64,000 nt of DNA, taken from Perlabentimonas gracilis. Lineage in GTDB: Bacteria > Bacteroidota > Bacteroidia > Bacteroidales > Tenuifilaceae. The position numbers and the translations under genes were made by a program. Every line of letters starts with the position of its first letter. Within the stretch, counting starts at the first letter, position 1. Shown one piece after another: positions 1 to 8,600 of the stretch. The notes below the pieces were generated by a model that did no database searches, had not been told where the DNA came from, and worked only from the letters and a program-made list of their open reading frames with translations. The DNA is taken from NCBI RefSeq assembly GCF_011174675.1, contig NZ_JAANIG010000002.1:62001-126000 (forward strand), read 5' to 3'.

Positions 1-94
1 CAAAAACTTTTTGGCATTTTTTGTGTATCTATGTGTTCTGAGCATTACAACTTTTTGCTTGTAAAAGCGTTTAAATGCACAGGGAATAGGTATT

Positions 95-712
95 ATGAGA
101 ACATTGCAGTCTATATTATTTCTTATTTTTATTTTGGTGGCTATTGCTATACCTAAAAGCCAAGCCATAGCGCAGTCGAGGCCTATTGAAAAGGATGGTT
201 ACACATTTGTTCCCATAACGGTACTCGATGGGGACACAATTCCCAATGTGCTTATTCCTCAGGTGGTAGTTTTTCCACAGCGCAAGTTTGCTTCTAAGCG
301 GGATTATAGGCAGTACCAACGCTTGGTAAGGAATATGAAGGTGGTATACCCTTATGCCCAAGTTGCCAAGTATAAGATATCTGAAATGGAGGTTCACTAC
401 CGTACCCTTAAGACCGATGCTGAACGTAAAGCATACGTAAAGCAGGTTGAAAAGGAGCTGCGTGAGGAATTCGAAGATCAGCTGGTAAAGCTAACCATTT
501 CGCAAGGAAGGCTGCTTATAAAACTTATTGATAGGGAGGTGGGCAAGACAACCTATAGCGTGATTAGGGAACTAAGGGGTGGCGTATCGGCCGTTTTTTG
601 GCAAACAATTGCTCGGATATTTGGTTCTAACCTAAAGACGGAGTTTGATAGCGTGGGAGAGGATAAGATTCTGAACGAGATTATAATTCTATATGAGCAT
701 GGGCTAATTTAA
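95..712 (+). CDS. DUF4294 family exported protein
   Basis: A 205-residue protein with a clear N-terminal signal sequence (hydrophobic residues about 7-25, ending near AIA-QS). The remainder resembles the DUF4294 family, which is confined to Bacteroidota and has no assigned function. The middle is rich in Lys, Glu and Arg and probably helical. It is probably exported to the periplasm. It stands alone, and the palindrome at 738-763 ends it. Family recognition is from overall sequence feel (the VTVLDGDTIP-like start and the YPYA segment), so the name is firmer than any role. Confidence 0.8.
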   Translation: MRTLQSILFLIFILVAIAIPKSQAIAQSRPIEKDGYTFVPITVLDGDTIPNVLIPQVVVFPQRKFASKRDYRQYQRLVRNMKVVYPYAQVAKYKISEMEVHYRTLKTDAERKAYVKQVEKELREEFEDQLVKLTISQGRLLIKLIDREVGKTTYSVIRELRGGVSAVFWQTIARIFGSNLKTEFDSVGEDKILNEIIILYEHGLI

Positions 713-737
713 GAGCTTGTGTAAAGATATATCAACG

Positions 738-763
738 AAAATGCCGCTAAAGTGCGGCATTTT
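738..763. terminator. bidirectional rho-independent terminator
   Basis: A perfect 10-bp inverted repeat (AAAATGCCGC / GCGGCATTTT) with a 6-nt loop. A runs on one side and T runs on the other let it serve the converging DUF4294 gene (+) and elbB (-). Confidence 0.85.
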
Positions 764-782
764 CTGGTGTTACGGTGTGGTA

Positions 783-1439
783 TTACATGTGCTTAACCAT
801 TTCCTTTACAATGGCGTTTGCTCCATTGGCAATATCAACAATAGTAGCCTCGAGCATATAGCATGGGGTGGTGAAGAGTAGGTTGTCTTTGTCAGTTGAA
901 ACCTCTCCGTGGTTGGTGTTTTGATGATTGGCACCCAGGGTGCTTACTGCTTTTGCCGTGCCCTCGTCTTGTCCAATGGTTAGCGTTGCGCCCTTAATTA
1001 GCTTGGCCAGCAGTACCGGTGAAATGCAAAGGGCACCAATGGGTTTCTTGGCTTTGTGTGTATCAAGTATAACCTTCTCAACTTCGGGGTTAACCTTGCA
1101 GTCTGCACCATCAAAGGCAAAGGTGCAAAGGTTCTTTGCCACACCAAATCCGCCGGGGAAGATTAGGGCATCGAAATCGTGGGGCTTAAAATCCGAAAGG
1201 GGTTTAATATTTCCCCGGGCAATGCGTGCTGCCTCAACAAGCACATTGCGCTTTTCGTTCATCTCCTCACCTGTAATATGGTTCACAACGTGATGCTGGT
1301 CGATGTTGGGAGCGAATATCTCATAGGTTCCGCCCTGCGATGCTATTGCGTATAGGGTCATGGTGGCTTCATGAATTTCGGCTCCGTCGTAAACACCGCA
1401 TCCAGCCAAAACTACAGCAAACTTCTTGTCTTTACTCAT
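783..1439 (-). CDS. elbB: isoprenoid biosynthesis glyoxalase ElbB (DJ-1/PfpI fold)
   Basis: A 218-residue member of the DJ-1/PfpI superfamily, ElbB branch. The nucleophile-elbow cysteine is Cys138 in GALCISP. The N-terminal LAGCGVYDG and the later EGTAKAVSTLGANH segment are typical of this branch. ElbB (YhbL) of E. coli has weak glyoxalase activity and was linked historically to isoprenoid synthesis; its true substrate is unsettled. Length is normal (about 217 residues). It is a single-gene unit on the minus strand, converging with the upstream DUF4294 gene across a shared terminator. Confidence 0.88.
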   Translation of the reverse strand: MSKDKKFAVVLAGCGVYDGAEIHEATMTLYAIASQGGTYEIFAPNIDQHHVVNHITGEEMNEKRNVLVEAARIARGNIKPLSDFKPHDFDALIFPGGFGVAKNLCTFAFDGADCKVNPEVEKVILDTHKAKKPIGALCISPVLLAKLIKGATLTIGQDEGTAKAVSTLGANHQNTNHGEVSTDKDNLLFTTPCYMLEATIVDIANGANAIVKEMVKHM

Positions 1440-1536
1440 AGCAATTCGTATTTTTGATTTGACCGTTAAGATAGTAATTTCTGCTTTTTTAAGCCTTGGT
1501 ATAATCTATGAGTTTCGTTAAAAAATTCAAAATAGA

Positions 1537-2097
1537 ATGAGAACCTTTGTTGGAGTTAAAATTCCGGTTGATGCTGAACAACAACTGTTGCTGGCTCAGC
1601 TTCAGCAGGAGCTAAAGTTCGAGAATATTAAATGGGTAGATCTGTCGACCCTTCATGTTACCCTATTTTTTCTGGGAGATACATCAGATGAGTTAGCCAA
1701 AGATATTTGCAAATTTTTTACCGATTGTATTTCCCAAATCCCTGTGTTCAACATATCAGTAAATGGGGTGGGAACATTTGGTTCCAAAGGTAACCCTAGG
1801 GTTATTTGGCTTGGCCTTAAACCCAGTGACGATTTAAATGATATACAGCAAATGGTTGAGCAATTTGTTGTTGCCAAGGGTTACCCTGTCGATGAAAGGG
1901 GTTTTAATCCACATATTACCATCGGTAGGATAAAGGGGGAAGGCGGTCGAAAGCAAGTGCTTAATGTGGTGTCGGAGTTTGGTCATCTCGTCCACCAGGA
2001 TGTAGTTGTTGACGAAGTAATTCTATATAAAAGTGAACTCACTCCCACAGGGGCAACCTACACAAAGCACTGTTCTCAAAAACTTTTTGTAGAATAG
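1537..2097 (+). CDS. thpR: RNA 2',3'-cyclic phosphodiesterase (ThpR/LigT family)
   Basis: A 186-residue 2H phosphoesterase. The two signature His-x-Thr motifs are visible: HVTLFFLG at about residues 41-48 and HITIGRI at about 126-132. The family hydrolyses 2',3'-cyclic phosphate RNA ends to 2'-phosphates; LigT can also ligate tRNA halves in vitro. Length is typical. It converges with lptG, leaving only 10 bp between the stop codons and no visible terminator, so the two transcripts probably overlap at their 3' ends. Confidence 0.9.
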   Translation: MRTFVGVKIPVDAEQQLLLAQLQQELKFENIKWVDLSTLHVTLFFLGDTSDELAKDICKFFTDCISQIPVFNISVNGVGTFGSKGNPRVIWLGLKPSDDLNDIQQMVEQFVVAKGYPVDERGFNPHITIGRIKGEGGRKQVLNVVSEFGHLVHQDVVVDEVILYKSELTPTGATYTKHCSQKLFVE

Positions 2098-2107
2098 GTT
2101 TGAGGAA

Positions 2108-3202
2108 CTACTTGGGTGCAAACTTGTATAGCACAAAGGCAATGATGGCGTAAAGGAAATTTGGGATCCAAACCGCAACAATGGGTGGAATATTACCGCC
2201 TTTAACCGAGAACATGGTGGAGAACTGCATGAATAGGATGTAGCTAAAGCTTAGCGCAAGGCCAAGGCCAATATGCAACCCAATGCCCCCACGTACTTTA
2301 CGCGACGATAGCGAAACCCCAATGATGGTAAGTATAAACGTTGAAAACGGATAGGCAACCCGGCTGTACTTCTCAATCAGAAAGAAATCCACATTTTCTG
2401 TCCCCTGTAATCGTTGCTCCTCAATAAAGTCATCAAGTTCAAACATATTCATAGTTTCCACTATGTTTAGCCTTTGGCTAAAATCCGAAGGGGAAAGGAA
2501 GATCGTAGTATCGATGGTTGTTCCGTGCCTTACCACTTCGCTGGTGTCTTGAAACTCCCTGATGTGGTAGTTGTGAGCCACCCACTTGTTGGATGTGGTA
2601 TCCCACTTTACGTAGTCACTTATCAGCTTCGATTTAAGCTCTCCATCCACAATGTTCTCTATGGAAAAACGCTGGCCAATGTTGCTGTGGGTGTTATACG
2701 ACTGCATGTATACATATATGCCAGGCCTTACCTGGCGGTGAATATTCCTGTCGGTATTTCTGTACTGCTTCTTTACATACGTATTCTCAAATTCAAGCCT
2801 AACCCTGTTGGCCGGTGGGATGATAAAACTTGATAGTAGGAACGAGAATACGGCAATGATGAATGCGGAAACAAAGTAAGGGAACATCATCCGTTTGAAT
2901 GACACCCCGCTGCTCAAAATGGCAATAATCTCGGTGTTGTATGCCATTTTGGAAGTGAAAAAGATAACGGCAATAAAGGTAAACAGAGAGCTGAAAAGGT
3001 TGGCAAAGTAGGGAATGAAATTAAGGTAGTATTCGAACACGATTGCCTTTAAGGGTGCACCCTTCGACACAAAATCGTCCATCTTTTCGGCCAAATCGAA
3101 AATTACGGCAATGCCCATGATGAGGACAATGGCATAGAAGTATGTCCCAATAAATTTTCGGATGATGTAGAAATCGATGATTTTGAAACCGAATCTGCTC
3201 AT
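2108..3202 (-). CDS. lptG: LptF/LptG family permease (LPS export)
   Basis: A 364-residue inner-membrane protein of the LptF/LptG (YjgP/YjgQ) family, which with LptB extracts lipopolysaccharide from the inner membrane and passes it to LptC/A. The pattern is the family's: three N-terminal membrane helices (about 12-33, 60-82, 100-125), a large periplasmic domain (about 130-280) and three C-terminal helices. The start overlaps the tgt stop codon (ATGA, 3199-3202), so it is translationally coupled to tgt. LptF and LptG cannot be told apart from this sequence alone. Confidence 0.85.
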   Translation of the reverse strand: MSRFGFKIIDFYIIRKFIGTYFYAIVLIMGIAVIFDLAEKMDDFVSKGAPLKAIVFEYYLNFIPYFANLFSSLFTFIAVIFFTSKMAYNTEIIAILSSGVSFKRMMFPYFVSAFIIAVFSFLLSSFIIPPANRVRLEFENTYVKKQYRNTDRNIHRQVRPGIYVYMQSYNTHSNIGQRFSIENIVDGELKSKLISDYVKWDTTSNKWVAHNYHIREFQDTSEVVRHGTTIDTTIFLSPSDFSQRLNIVETMNMFELDDFIEEQRLQGTENVDFFLIEKYSRVAYPFSTFILTIIGVSLSSRKVRGGIGLHIGLGLALSFSYILFMQFSTMFSVKGGNIPPIVAVWIPNFLYAIIAFVLYKFAPK

Positions 3203-4329
3203 AACCTAATCGAGAGTTTTTTTACAAGAGCCTCTTTCCAAACTTTAAACGTACCGTTCTCAATTTTCTTACGCGCTTCGCTAACCAGCCATAGGTAGAA
3301 ACCCAGGTTGTGCATACTAGCAATTTGTGGGCCAAGCATCTCGTTGGCAACAAATAAATGCCTTAGGTATGCCCTGCTGTACCTTGTGTCAACAAAAGTT
3401 AAACCACTGGGATCGATGGGGCCAAAATCGTCGGCCCACTTTTTATTCTTTATGTTGATGATTCCCTCGCTGGTAAACAACATTCCATTACGCCCGTTAC
3501 GTGTTGGCATAACGCAATCGAACATATCAACCCCACGATCGATAGCCTCAAGTATATTTTCTGGCGTACCAACACCCATAAGGTAACGGGGTTTCTCCTT
3601 GGGAAGTATTTCGTTAACCACTTCAACCATCTCATACATCACATCGGCTGGTTCGCCCACCGATAATCCGCCAATGGCATACCCATCCCTATCCTTTTTT
3701 GATATGAATTCGGCTGCCCTACGCCGAAGGTCGGGGTATACGCAACCCTGCACGATGGGGAAAAGCGTTTGTGCGTGTCCATAAAGTGGATCAGTCTCGT
3801 CAAATCGCTTAATGCACCTATCGAGCCAGTTCTCGGTAAGGTCGAGCGATTTTTTTGCATATTCGTAAGTTGCATCGCCCGGAGGACATTCATCAAAAGC
3901 CATGATGATATCGGCGCCAATAACACGTTGGATATCCATCACATTCTCGGGCGAGAAAAAATGTTTGGAACCATCGATATGAGAGCGGAAATATGCCCCT
4001 TCGTTCTTCAACTTGCGGTTTGCAGCCAGAGAGAACACTTGATATCCTCCGCTGTCGGTAAGTATGGGTCTGTCCCATGAAATGAACTTATGCAGTCCTC
4101 CTACACCTTTTAGTATGTCAAGCCCAGGCCTAAGATATAAGTGGTAAGTATTGCCCAGTATTATTTTTGCATCAATGTCGTTTTCCAGCTCGCGGTGGTT
4201 TATTCCTTTTACACTGCCCACGGTACCCACGGGCATAAAAATTGGGGTTGGAATTTGTCCGTGATCAGTAGTGATAAGCCCACTTCGCGCGTTACTATTT
4301 GGTGCAAAAGATTTTATGTCGAACTGCAT
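3199..4329 (-). CDS. tgt: tRNA-guanine(34) transglycosylase, zinc-cysteine-less variant
   Basis: A 376-residue Tgt, which exchanges G34 of GUN anticodons for a queuosine precursor. Catalytic elements are present: Asp92 in TDSGGYQVFS, GGLSVGEP, and the nucleophile Asp271 before CVMPTRNGRNG. The start is at 4329, not the longer ATG at 4359, because a TAnnTTTG promoter box covers 4357-4364 and MQFDIKSF matches the usual N-terminus. The oddity is at the C-terminal zinc site. The residues aligning with the three Cys ligands of the E. coli enzyme are Gly309, Thr311 and Asp314, while the His ligand is kept (His340). lptG follows with a 4-bp overlap. Confidence 0.95.
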   Translation of the reverse strand: MQFDIKSFAPNSNARSGLITTDHGQIPTPIFMPVGTVGSVKGINHRELENDIDAKIILGNTYHLYLRPGLDILKGVGGLHKFISWDRPILTDSGGYQVFSLAANRKLKNEGAYFRSHIDGSKHFFSPENVMDIQRVIGADIIMAFDECPPGDATYEYAKKSLDLTENWLDRCIKRFDETDPLYGHAQTLFPIVQGCVYPDLRRRAAEFISKKDRDGYAIGGLSVGEPADVMYEMVEVVNEILPKEKPRYLMGVGTPENILEAIDRGVDMFDCVMPTRNGRNGMLFTSEGIINIKNKKWADDFGPIDPSGLTFVDTRYSRAYLRHLFVANEMLGPQIASMHNLGFYLWLVSEARKKIENGTFKVWKEALVKKLSIRL

Positions 4330-4356
4330 TGCTGTAATTTGATCATTTGTAGGCCG

Positions 4357-4364
4357 CAAAGATA
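4357..4364 (-). promoter_or_regulatory. Bacteroidota -7 box of tgt-lptG
   Basis: The minus strand reads TATCTTTG, an exact TAnnTTTG match, 27 bp before the proposed tgt start. No TTG-type -33 element at the expected spacing was seen. It argues against the upstream in-frame ATG at 4359. Confidence 0.55.
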
Positions 4365-4431
4365 GTAGAAATTGTTTTAAATGTTTTTGATTTGGGTTTT
4401 ACCTTGCCTATGACAAAAATCTTTAATAAAA

Positions 4432-5604
4432 TTGCTGAATAATATAACACCCCTTGCTGTGAATGATTTTATCTATCAGCTAACGACTTACGAGTTAGCA
4501 TTTTTTTCGGTTTTACTTTTCTCAATACTTGTTCAGCTATTTTACTACTTTTTGGTATTCATTAGGGTGACTGCTCGCAGTGGTAAGGTATATAAAGGAG
4601 CAGATGCCGATCTTCCACCGGTATCGGTTGTTATATGTGCTCGCAACGAGGAGGAGAACCTTGAGGAATTTTTGCCCCTTATACTTGAACAGCAGTATCC
4701 TAACTTTGAGGTTGTAGTTGTTGACGATTGCTCCGAGGATGATACGGATATGGTGCTTAGACGATTGTCTGCTCGATACCCACATCTTAAAACTACATCA
4801 ATAAAGCCCGATTTAAAGTTTAATCATGGTAAAAAGTTAGCGCTAACGCTTGGGATTAAAGCGGCATCGCATGAGTGGCTTCTGCTAACCGATGCCGACT
4901 GCAAGCCCCATAGCGAGTTCTGGATTCGCGAAATGGCCAAGAATTTTAAATCGCCAAATCAGATGGTGCTAGGGTACGGTGGATATATGCCTGCCAAGGG
5001 TTTGCTAAACCGATTAATCCGCATTGATGCGTTTTACGTGGCAATGCAGTACCTTGGCTTTGCCAAGTTGGGTTTGCCCTATATGGGTGTTGGCCGAAAT
5101 TTGGCCTACAGAAAGGAATTGTTTTTCGAGAATAAGGGCTTTGCCAACCATAACCATATACCCTCTGGCGACGATGATCTGTTCGTTCAGCAAGTAGCCC
5201 TAAAAAGTAACACAACGGTAGAGTATGGGCAAATGGCGCATACTCGTTCAGTGGCAAACTCTTCAATAAAAGGTTGGGTTAGGCAAAAGCGTAGGCATCT
5301 CACCACATCGCCTATGTACCGTAAAGGGATAAAGGTATGGCTAGGATTGGAGCCCTTGTCGAGGTTGATGTTCTGGACCGCAGGAATAGTATTACTGGTG
5401 AACCAAAACTACCTAGAAGTTGTTGGTGCTATTATGCTTTTTAGGATGCTGTTCGTTAGTATTATTTTAAAAATTGCAATGAATCGTTTGAATGAAAGGA
5501 AAATATTTTTACTTTCGTTAGCTTATGATTTATTTTCACCCGTGTGCACGGCTTCACTTTTGTTGTTAAATAGTTTTACCAAAAAACGTAGTAAATGGAG
5601 ATAG
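4432..5604 (+). CDS. membrane-anchored family 2 glycosyltransferase
   Basis: A 390-residue GT-A-fold glycosyltransferase. An N-terminal membrane helix (about 22-46) precedes the GT2 domain, which has VSVVICARNEEEN, a VVVVDDCSEDD nucleotide-sugar site and the metal-binding LLTDADC. A RQKRRH segment stands where processive enzymes carry QxxRW. One or two helices end the protein (about 310-385). The start is TTG at 4432; no ATG lies upstream of the catalytic domain. It overlaps the sigma-factor gene by 10 bp. Sugar and acceptor cannot be inferred; a lipid or surface-polysaccharide role is likely. Confidence 0.82.
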   Translation: MLNNITPLAVNDFIYQLTTYELAFFSVLLFSILVQLFYYFLVFIRVTARSGKVYKGADADLPPVSVVICARNEEENLEEFLPLILEQQYPNFEVVVVDDCSEDDTDMVLRRLSARYPHLKTTSIKPDLKFNHGKKLALTLGIKAASHEWLLLTDADCKPHSEFWIREMAKNFKSPNQMVLGYGGYMPAKGLLNRLIRIDAFYVAMQYLGFAKLGLPYMGVGRNLAYRKELFFENKGFANHNHIPSGDDDLFVQQVALKSNTTVEYGQMAHTRSVANSSIKGWVRQKRRHLTTSPMYRKGIKVWLGLEPLSRLMFWTAGIVLLVNQNYLEVVGAIMLFRMLFVSIILKIAMNRLNERKIFLLSLAYDLFSPVCTASLLLLNSFTKKRSKWR

Positions 5605-6206
5605 GTCTTAACCTTTCCGATAAAGCTAAGTATGATTTAAGGCTTGTTGATCAGGCTATTAATGGTGATCAAAAGGCATATGCCGAGCTGTTGGAGAGGT
5701 ATCGTGATGCCATATACTTCATGCTGCTTAAGATGGTAAACAATAAAAGCGATGCCGAGGATCTTACCATCGAGGCCTTTGGTAAGGCTTTTAAAAGCAT
5801 CAATCAGTACACCCCAAACTTTGCGTTTAGCACCTGGCTCTTTAAGATTGCAACCAACAACTGCATCGATTTCATTAGAAAGCGCCGAGCCAATATCATA
5901 TCCATTGACCAGCCCACGGAGGATGTTGATGGAGTCTCCTCAATCCCTGCAACTAATTTGCAATCGGGGTCGCTCGATCCTGAGGAGAATCTTATTAAGA
6001 TTCAAAACATCCAGCTGGTTAAGGAGGTGGTCTCGAAGCTTAAGCCTCGCTACCGCAAGCTAATCGAGCTTCGTTACTTCAAGGAGTACTCCTACGAGGA
6101 GATTTCCGATGAGTTGGAGCTACCCTTAGGCACCGTTAAGGCTCAACTCTTTAGAGCCCGCGAGTTGCTTTTTAACATCCTGTCAAACAGTCCACACAAG
6201 CCATAA
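5595..6206 (+). CDS. ECF-type RNA polymerase sigma factor
   Basis: A 203-residue sigma-70 family protein with region 2 (about 22-95, containing SDAEDLTIEAFGKAF and FSTWLFKIATNNCIDFIRKRR) and region 4 (about 140-195, containing YSYEEISDELELPLGTVKAQLFR as a helix-turn-helix). No anti-sigma gene is adjacent, so the signal it answers is unknown. It begins inside the 3' end of the glycosyltransferase gene and is followed after 7 bp by rsmG. This suggests one transcript of glycosyltransferase, sigma factor and rsmG. Confidence 0.88.
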   Translation: MEIGLNLSDKAKYDLRLVDQAINGDQKAYAELLERYRDAIYFMLLKMVNNKSDAEDLTIEAFGKAFKSINQYTPNFAFSTWLFKIATNNCIDFIRKRRANIISIDQPTEDVDGVSSIPATNLQSGSLDPEENLIKIQNIQLVKEVVSKLKPRYRKLIELRYFKEYSYEEISDELELPLGTVKAQLFRARELLFNILSNSPHKP

Positions 6207-6213
6207 CACAGTA

Positions 6214-6834
6214 ATGGAAGTTATTCTGAAGTATTTCCCCGAGCTTACCACTCAGCAGCGGCAGCAATTTGGTATGCTGCAAGAGCTTTATAGCGATTGG
6301 AACGCCAAGATAAACGTGGTGTCGCGCAAAGATATCGATAAGCTGTATATCCACCATGTGCTTCATTCGCTTGCCATAGCTAGGGTAATTTCCTTTGCCA
6401 AAGGCACACGCGTGCTCGATGTGGGAACCGGGGGAGGATTTCCCGGCATTCCGTTGGCCATACTTTTCCCAGCGGTTAGCTTTACATTGGTAGATTCCAT
6501 TGGCAAAAAGATAACCGTAGTTAACGAGGTGTCGAGCAGCTTGCAGCTGGCCAATGTTGTGGCCCAAAAGGCAAGGGCCGAGGAGTTAAAAGATACTTTT
6601 GATTTTGTGGTTACCCGTGCGGTTGCCCCCATGCCAACCATTATGGGATGGGTTAGGGGTAAGGTTAAGCCCGGCGGTTTCAACCATTTGCCCAATGGTA
6701 TTATTGCACTTAAAGGTGGCGATATACGCGCCGAGCTGGCTCCCCTTGGCAAAGCTGTTCAACGCTGGAAGATTTCCGATTTGTTTGAGGAGGAGTACTT
6801 TGAGGAGAAAAAGGTGGTTTTTGTGCCTAGGTAG
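6214..6834 (+). CDS. rsmG: 16S rRNA (guanine527-N7)-methyltransferase
   Basis: A 206-residue SAM-dependent methyltransferase. The SAM motif VLDVGTGGGFPGIPLA (about 67-82) is diagnostic of RsmG (GidB), as are the N-terminal LYSDWNAKINVVSRKD and the later VTRAVAP. It makes m7G527 in the 530 loop of 16S rRNA; loss of this in other bacteria gives low-level streptomycin resistance. Length is normal. It lies 7 bp after the sigma factor gene and 32 bp before the SemiSWEET gene. Confidence 0.95.
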   Translation: MEVILKYFPELTTQQRQQFGMLQELYSDWNAKINVVSRKDIDKLYIHHVLHSLAIARVISFAKGTRVLDVGTGGGFPGIPLAILFPAVSFTLVDSIGKKITVVNEVSSSLQLANVVAQKARAEELKDTFDFVVTRAVAPMPTIMGWVRGKVKPGGFNHLPNGIIALKGGDIRAELAPLGKAVQRWKISDLFEEEYFEEKKVVFVPR

Positions 6835-6866
6835 ATATACACACAAATTTTGTTAATCTTACAAAT

Positions 6867-7136
6867 ATGGATACCATTCAGATTCTTGGATTGTTCGCTG
6901 CGGCGCTCACAACAATTTCGTTCTTTCCTCAGGCATACAAAGTGATTAAAACACGTAACACCCAAAGTATCTCTTTGTTAATGTACGTAATTCTTGTTGT
7001 TGGGGTCATTCTATGGTTATCGTATGGAATTGTTAAAAACGATTTACCTATTATTCTTGCCAACATTGTAACTTTAATACCAACGCTAGTTATCCTTTTC
7101 CTTAAAGTAGGGGAGTTGATTAAGCCAAAAATATAG
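6867..7136 (+). CDS. SemiSWEET family sugar transporter
   Basis: An 89-residue protein of three membrane helices (about 5-22, 38-57, 62-82) with the Pro-Gln motif in TISFFPQAYK. This matches SemiSWEETs, which dimerise to form a sugar uniporter. The N-terminal FAAALTTISFFPQ and the KTRNTQSISLLMY segment are family hallmarks. Substrate is unknown. It may be the last gene of the transcript that includes rsmG. Confidence 0.9.
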   Translation: MDTIQILGLFAAALTTISFFPQAYKVIKTRNTQSISLLMYVILVVGVILWLSYGIVKNDLPIILANIVTLIPTLVILFLKVGELIKPKI

Positions 7137-7185
7137 TAAGGCAATCACAATGTTATAAAAATCATGGTTTTTTTAAGTTTTCTTT

Positions 7186-7214
7186 TTTGCCTTTCAAAAT
7201 CTTTTATATCTTTG
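7186..7214 (+). promoter_or_regulatory. rpmH promoter (TTTG / TATCTTTG)
   Basis: TTTG at 7186-7189 and TATCTTTG at 7207-7214, with a 17-bp spacer. This is the only box in the window where a -33-like element also sits near the Bacteroidota spacing. The rpmH start codon is 79 bp downstream, giving a fairly long leader. Confidence 0.6.
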
Positions 7215-7272
7215 CAAGCCTAAAATGCGGGTGATTTATTGCCCTTTGATATTGGTAATCAGCTTAAAATAA

Positions 7273-7452
<180 letters not shown>

Positions 7453-7478
7453 CCCTATACTGCCTAAAGAAGATAGTT

Positions 7479-7506
7479 AAGCTGACCCCAACGGTCAGCT
7501 TTTTAT
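7479..7506 (+). terminator. rho-independent terminator of rpmH
   Basis: A 9-bp perfect stem (AAGCTGACC / GGTCAGCTT) with a 5-nt loop, followed by a T-rich tail beginning at 7501. Confidence 0.88.
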
Positions 7507-7715
7507 TTATATCGCTGTACCATTCGGGTTTTGCGGTTGGGGGTGTCTTAATGGGCTATGCCTAGCATTGCTATTCTAGTATTTTGTATTAATTAAGCCC
7601 ACTTGTAGTAGCCATTTATCGATTTAATTTTAATTTTGCCAAGGATATAAGCCAATCGCAATTTTCTCGATAGATTTTTGTTTATATAAGCAAACTAATC
7701 AAATAACGTTAAGCT

Positions 7716-8600
7716 ATGGAATGGCAGCAAAAGGTAAAAGAGTATTTCGTCAAAATTTTTTCCAACCCATTCGTTAAAACTCCGCTAATAGCGCTGGGAA
7801 TTGTGGCAGCTGCAGTAATAGTATTCTTTACATTTCTGCACATATTTTCAAGGCATGGCAAGGGTTTTCCCGTTCCCGATTTTTCGAATATAAAGATTGA
7901 AAAAGCTTACGAACTAGCAAAGCAAAGAAAGCTAAGGCTAGAGGTAACCGATTCGGTTTACATCATGACCCGCGAACCCGGTACTGTGGTGGAGCAAAAC
8001 CCATCGCCTGGAACCTATGTTAAGGCCAACCGCAGGGTGTTTATAACCACAAATGCTGTTAACCCCATGCTTGTCGAGATGCCAAATCTTGTGGGGCTTA
8101 CCCTACGCCAAGCCATCTCTACACTAAATCTACAGGGGTTTGATGTGGGGCTTTTAGCTTTTGCTCCCGATATTGCGGTGAATAACGTTTTGGAGCAACA
8201 TTACCGTGGTAATGAGGTCGATCCAGGAACGAAAATTCCCAAGGGTTCTACCATCGACTTGCTGCTTGGCCGTGGGTTAAGGAATGAAAAATCGGTTCTA
8301 CCTCGGGTTATTGGGCTATCTTTGTCTGAGGCACGCAATCTTTTGCTCGAAGCTTCGTTAAACTTAGGACGTGTGACTTTTGATGCAACCGTTATCGACA
8401 ACCTCGACTCGCTGCAGGCTAGGGTGTATAGTCAGTATCCTAATCCTAATCCCATGGGGGAGAATGCTATCAATTTCGGTGCTCAGGTCGATTTATGGCT
8501 GACCCAAAACGAATCGCGAATTCCAGTAGAGAAGAACATAAAGGAGCCAGCTACAAGCACAAACGACGCTGTAGAAATATTTGAAGAAATTATTGAATGA
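7716..8600 (+). CDS. PASTA-domain membrane protein without kinase domain
   Basis: A 294-residue protein: short cytoplasmic tail, one membrane helix (about 20-42), then three PASTA repeats (about 50-115, 120-190, 195-272) outside the inner membrane. Typical PASTA phrases are visible, such as VPDFSNIKIEKAYELAK, MPNLVGLTLRQAISTL and LPRVIGLSLSEARNLL. PASTA domains bind peptidoglycan fragments in Gram-positive Ser/Thr kinases and penicillin-binding proteins; here there is neither kinase nor transpeptidase. Its stop overlaps the next start (ATGA at 8597). The neighbours include ddl, consistent with a cell-wall link. Confidence 0.88.
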   Translation: MEWQQKVKEYFVKIFSNPFVKTPLIALGIVAAAVIVFFTFLHIFSRHGKGFPVPDFSNIKIEKAYELAKQRKLRLEVTDSVYIMTREPGTVVEQNPSPGTYVKANRRVFITTNAVNPMLVEMPNLVGLTLRQAISTLNLQGFDVGLLAFAPDIAVNNVLEQHYRGNEVDPGTKIPKGSTIDLLLGRGLRNEKSVLPRVIGLSLSEARNLLLEASLNLGRVTFDATVIDNLDSLQARVYSQYPNPNPMGENAINFGAQVDLWLTQNESRIPVEKNIKEPATSTNDAVEIFEEIIE

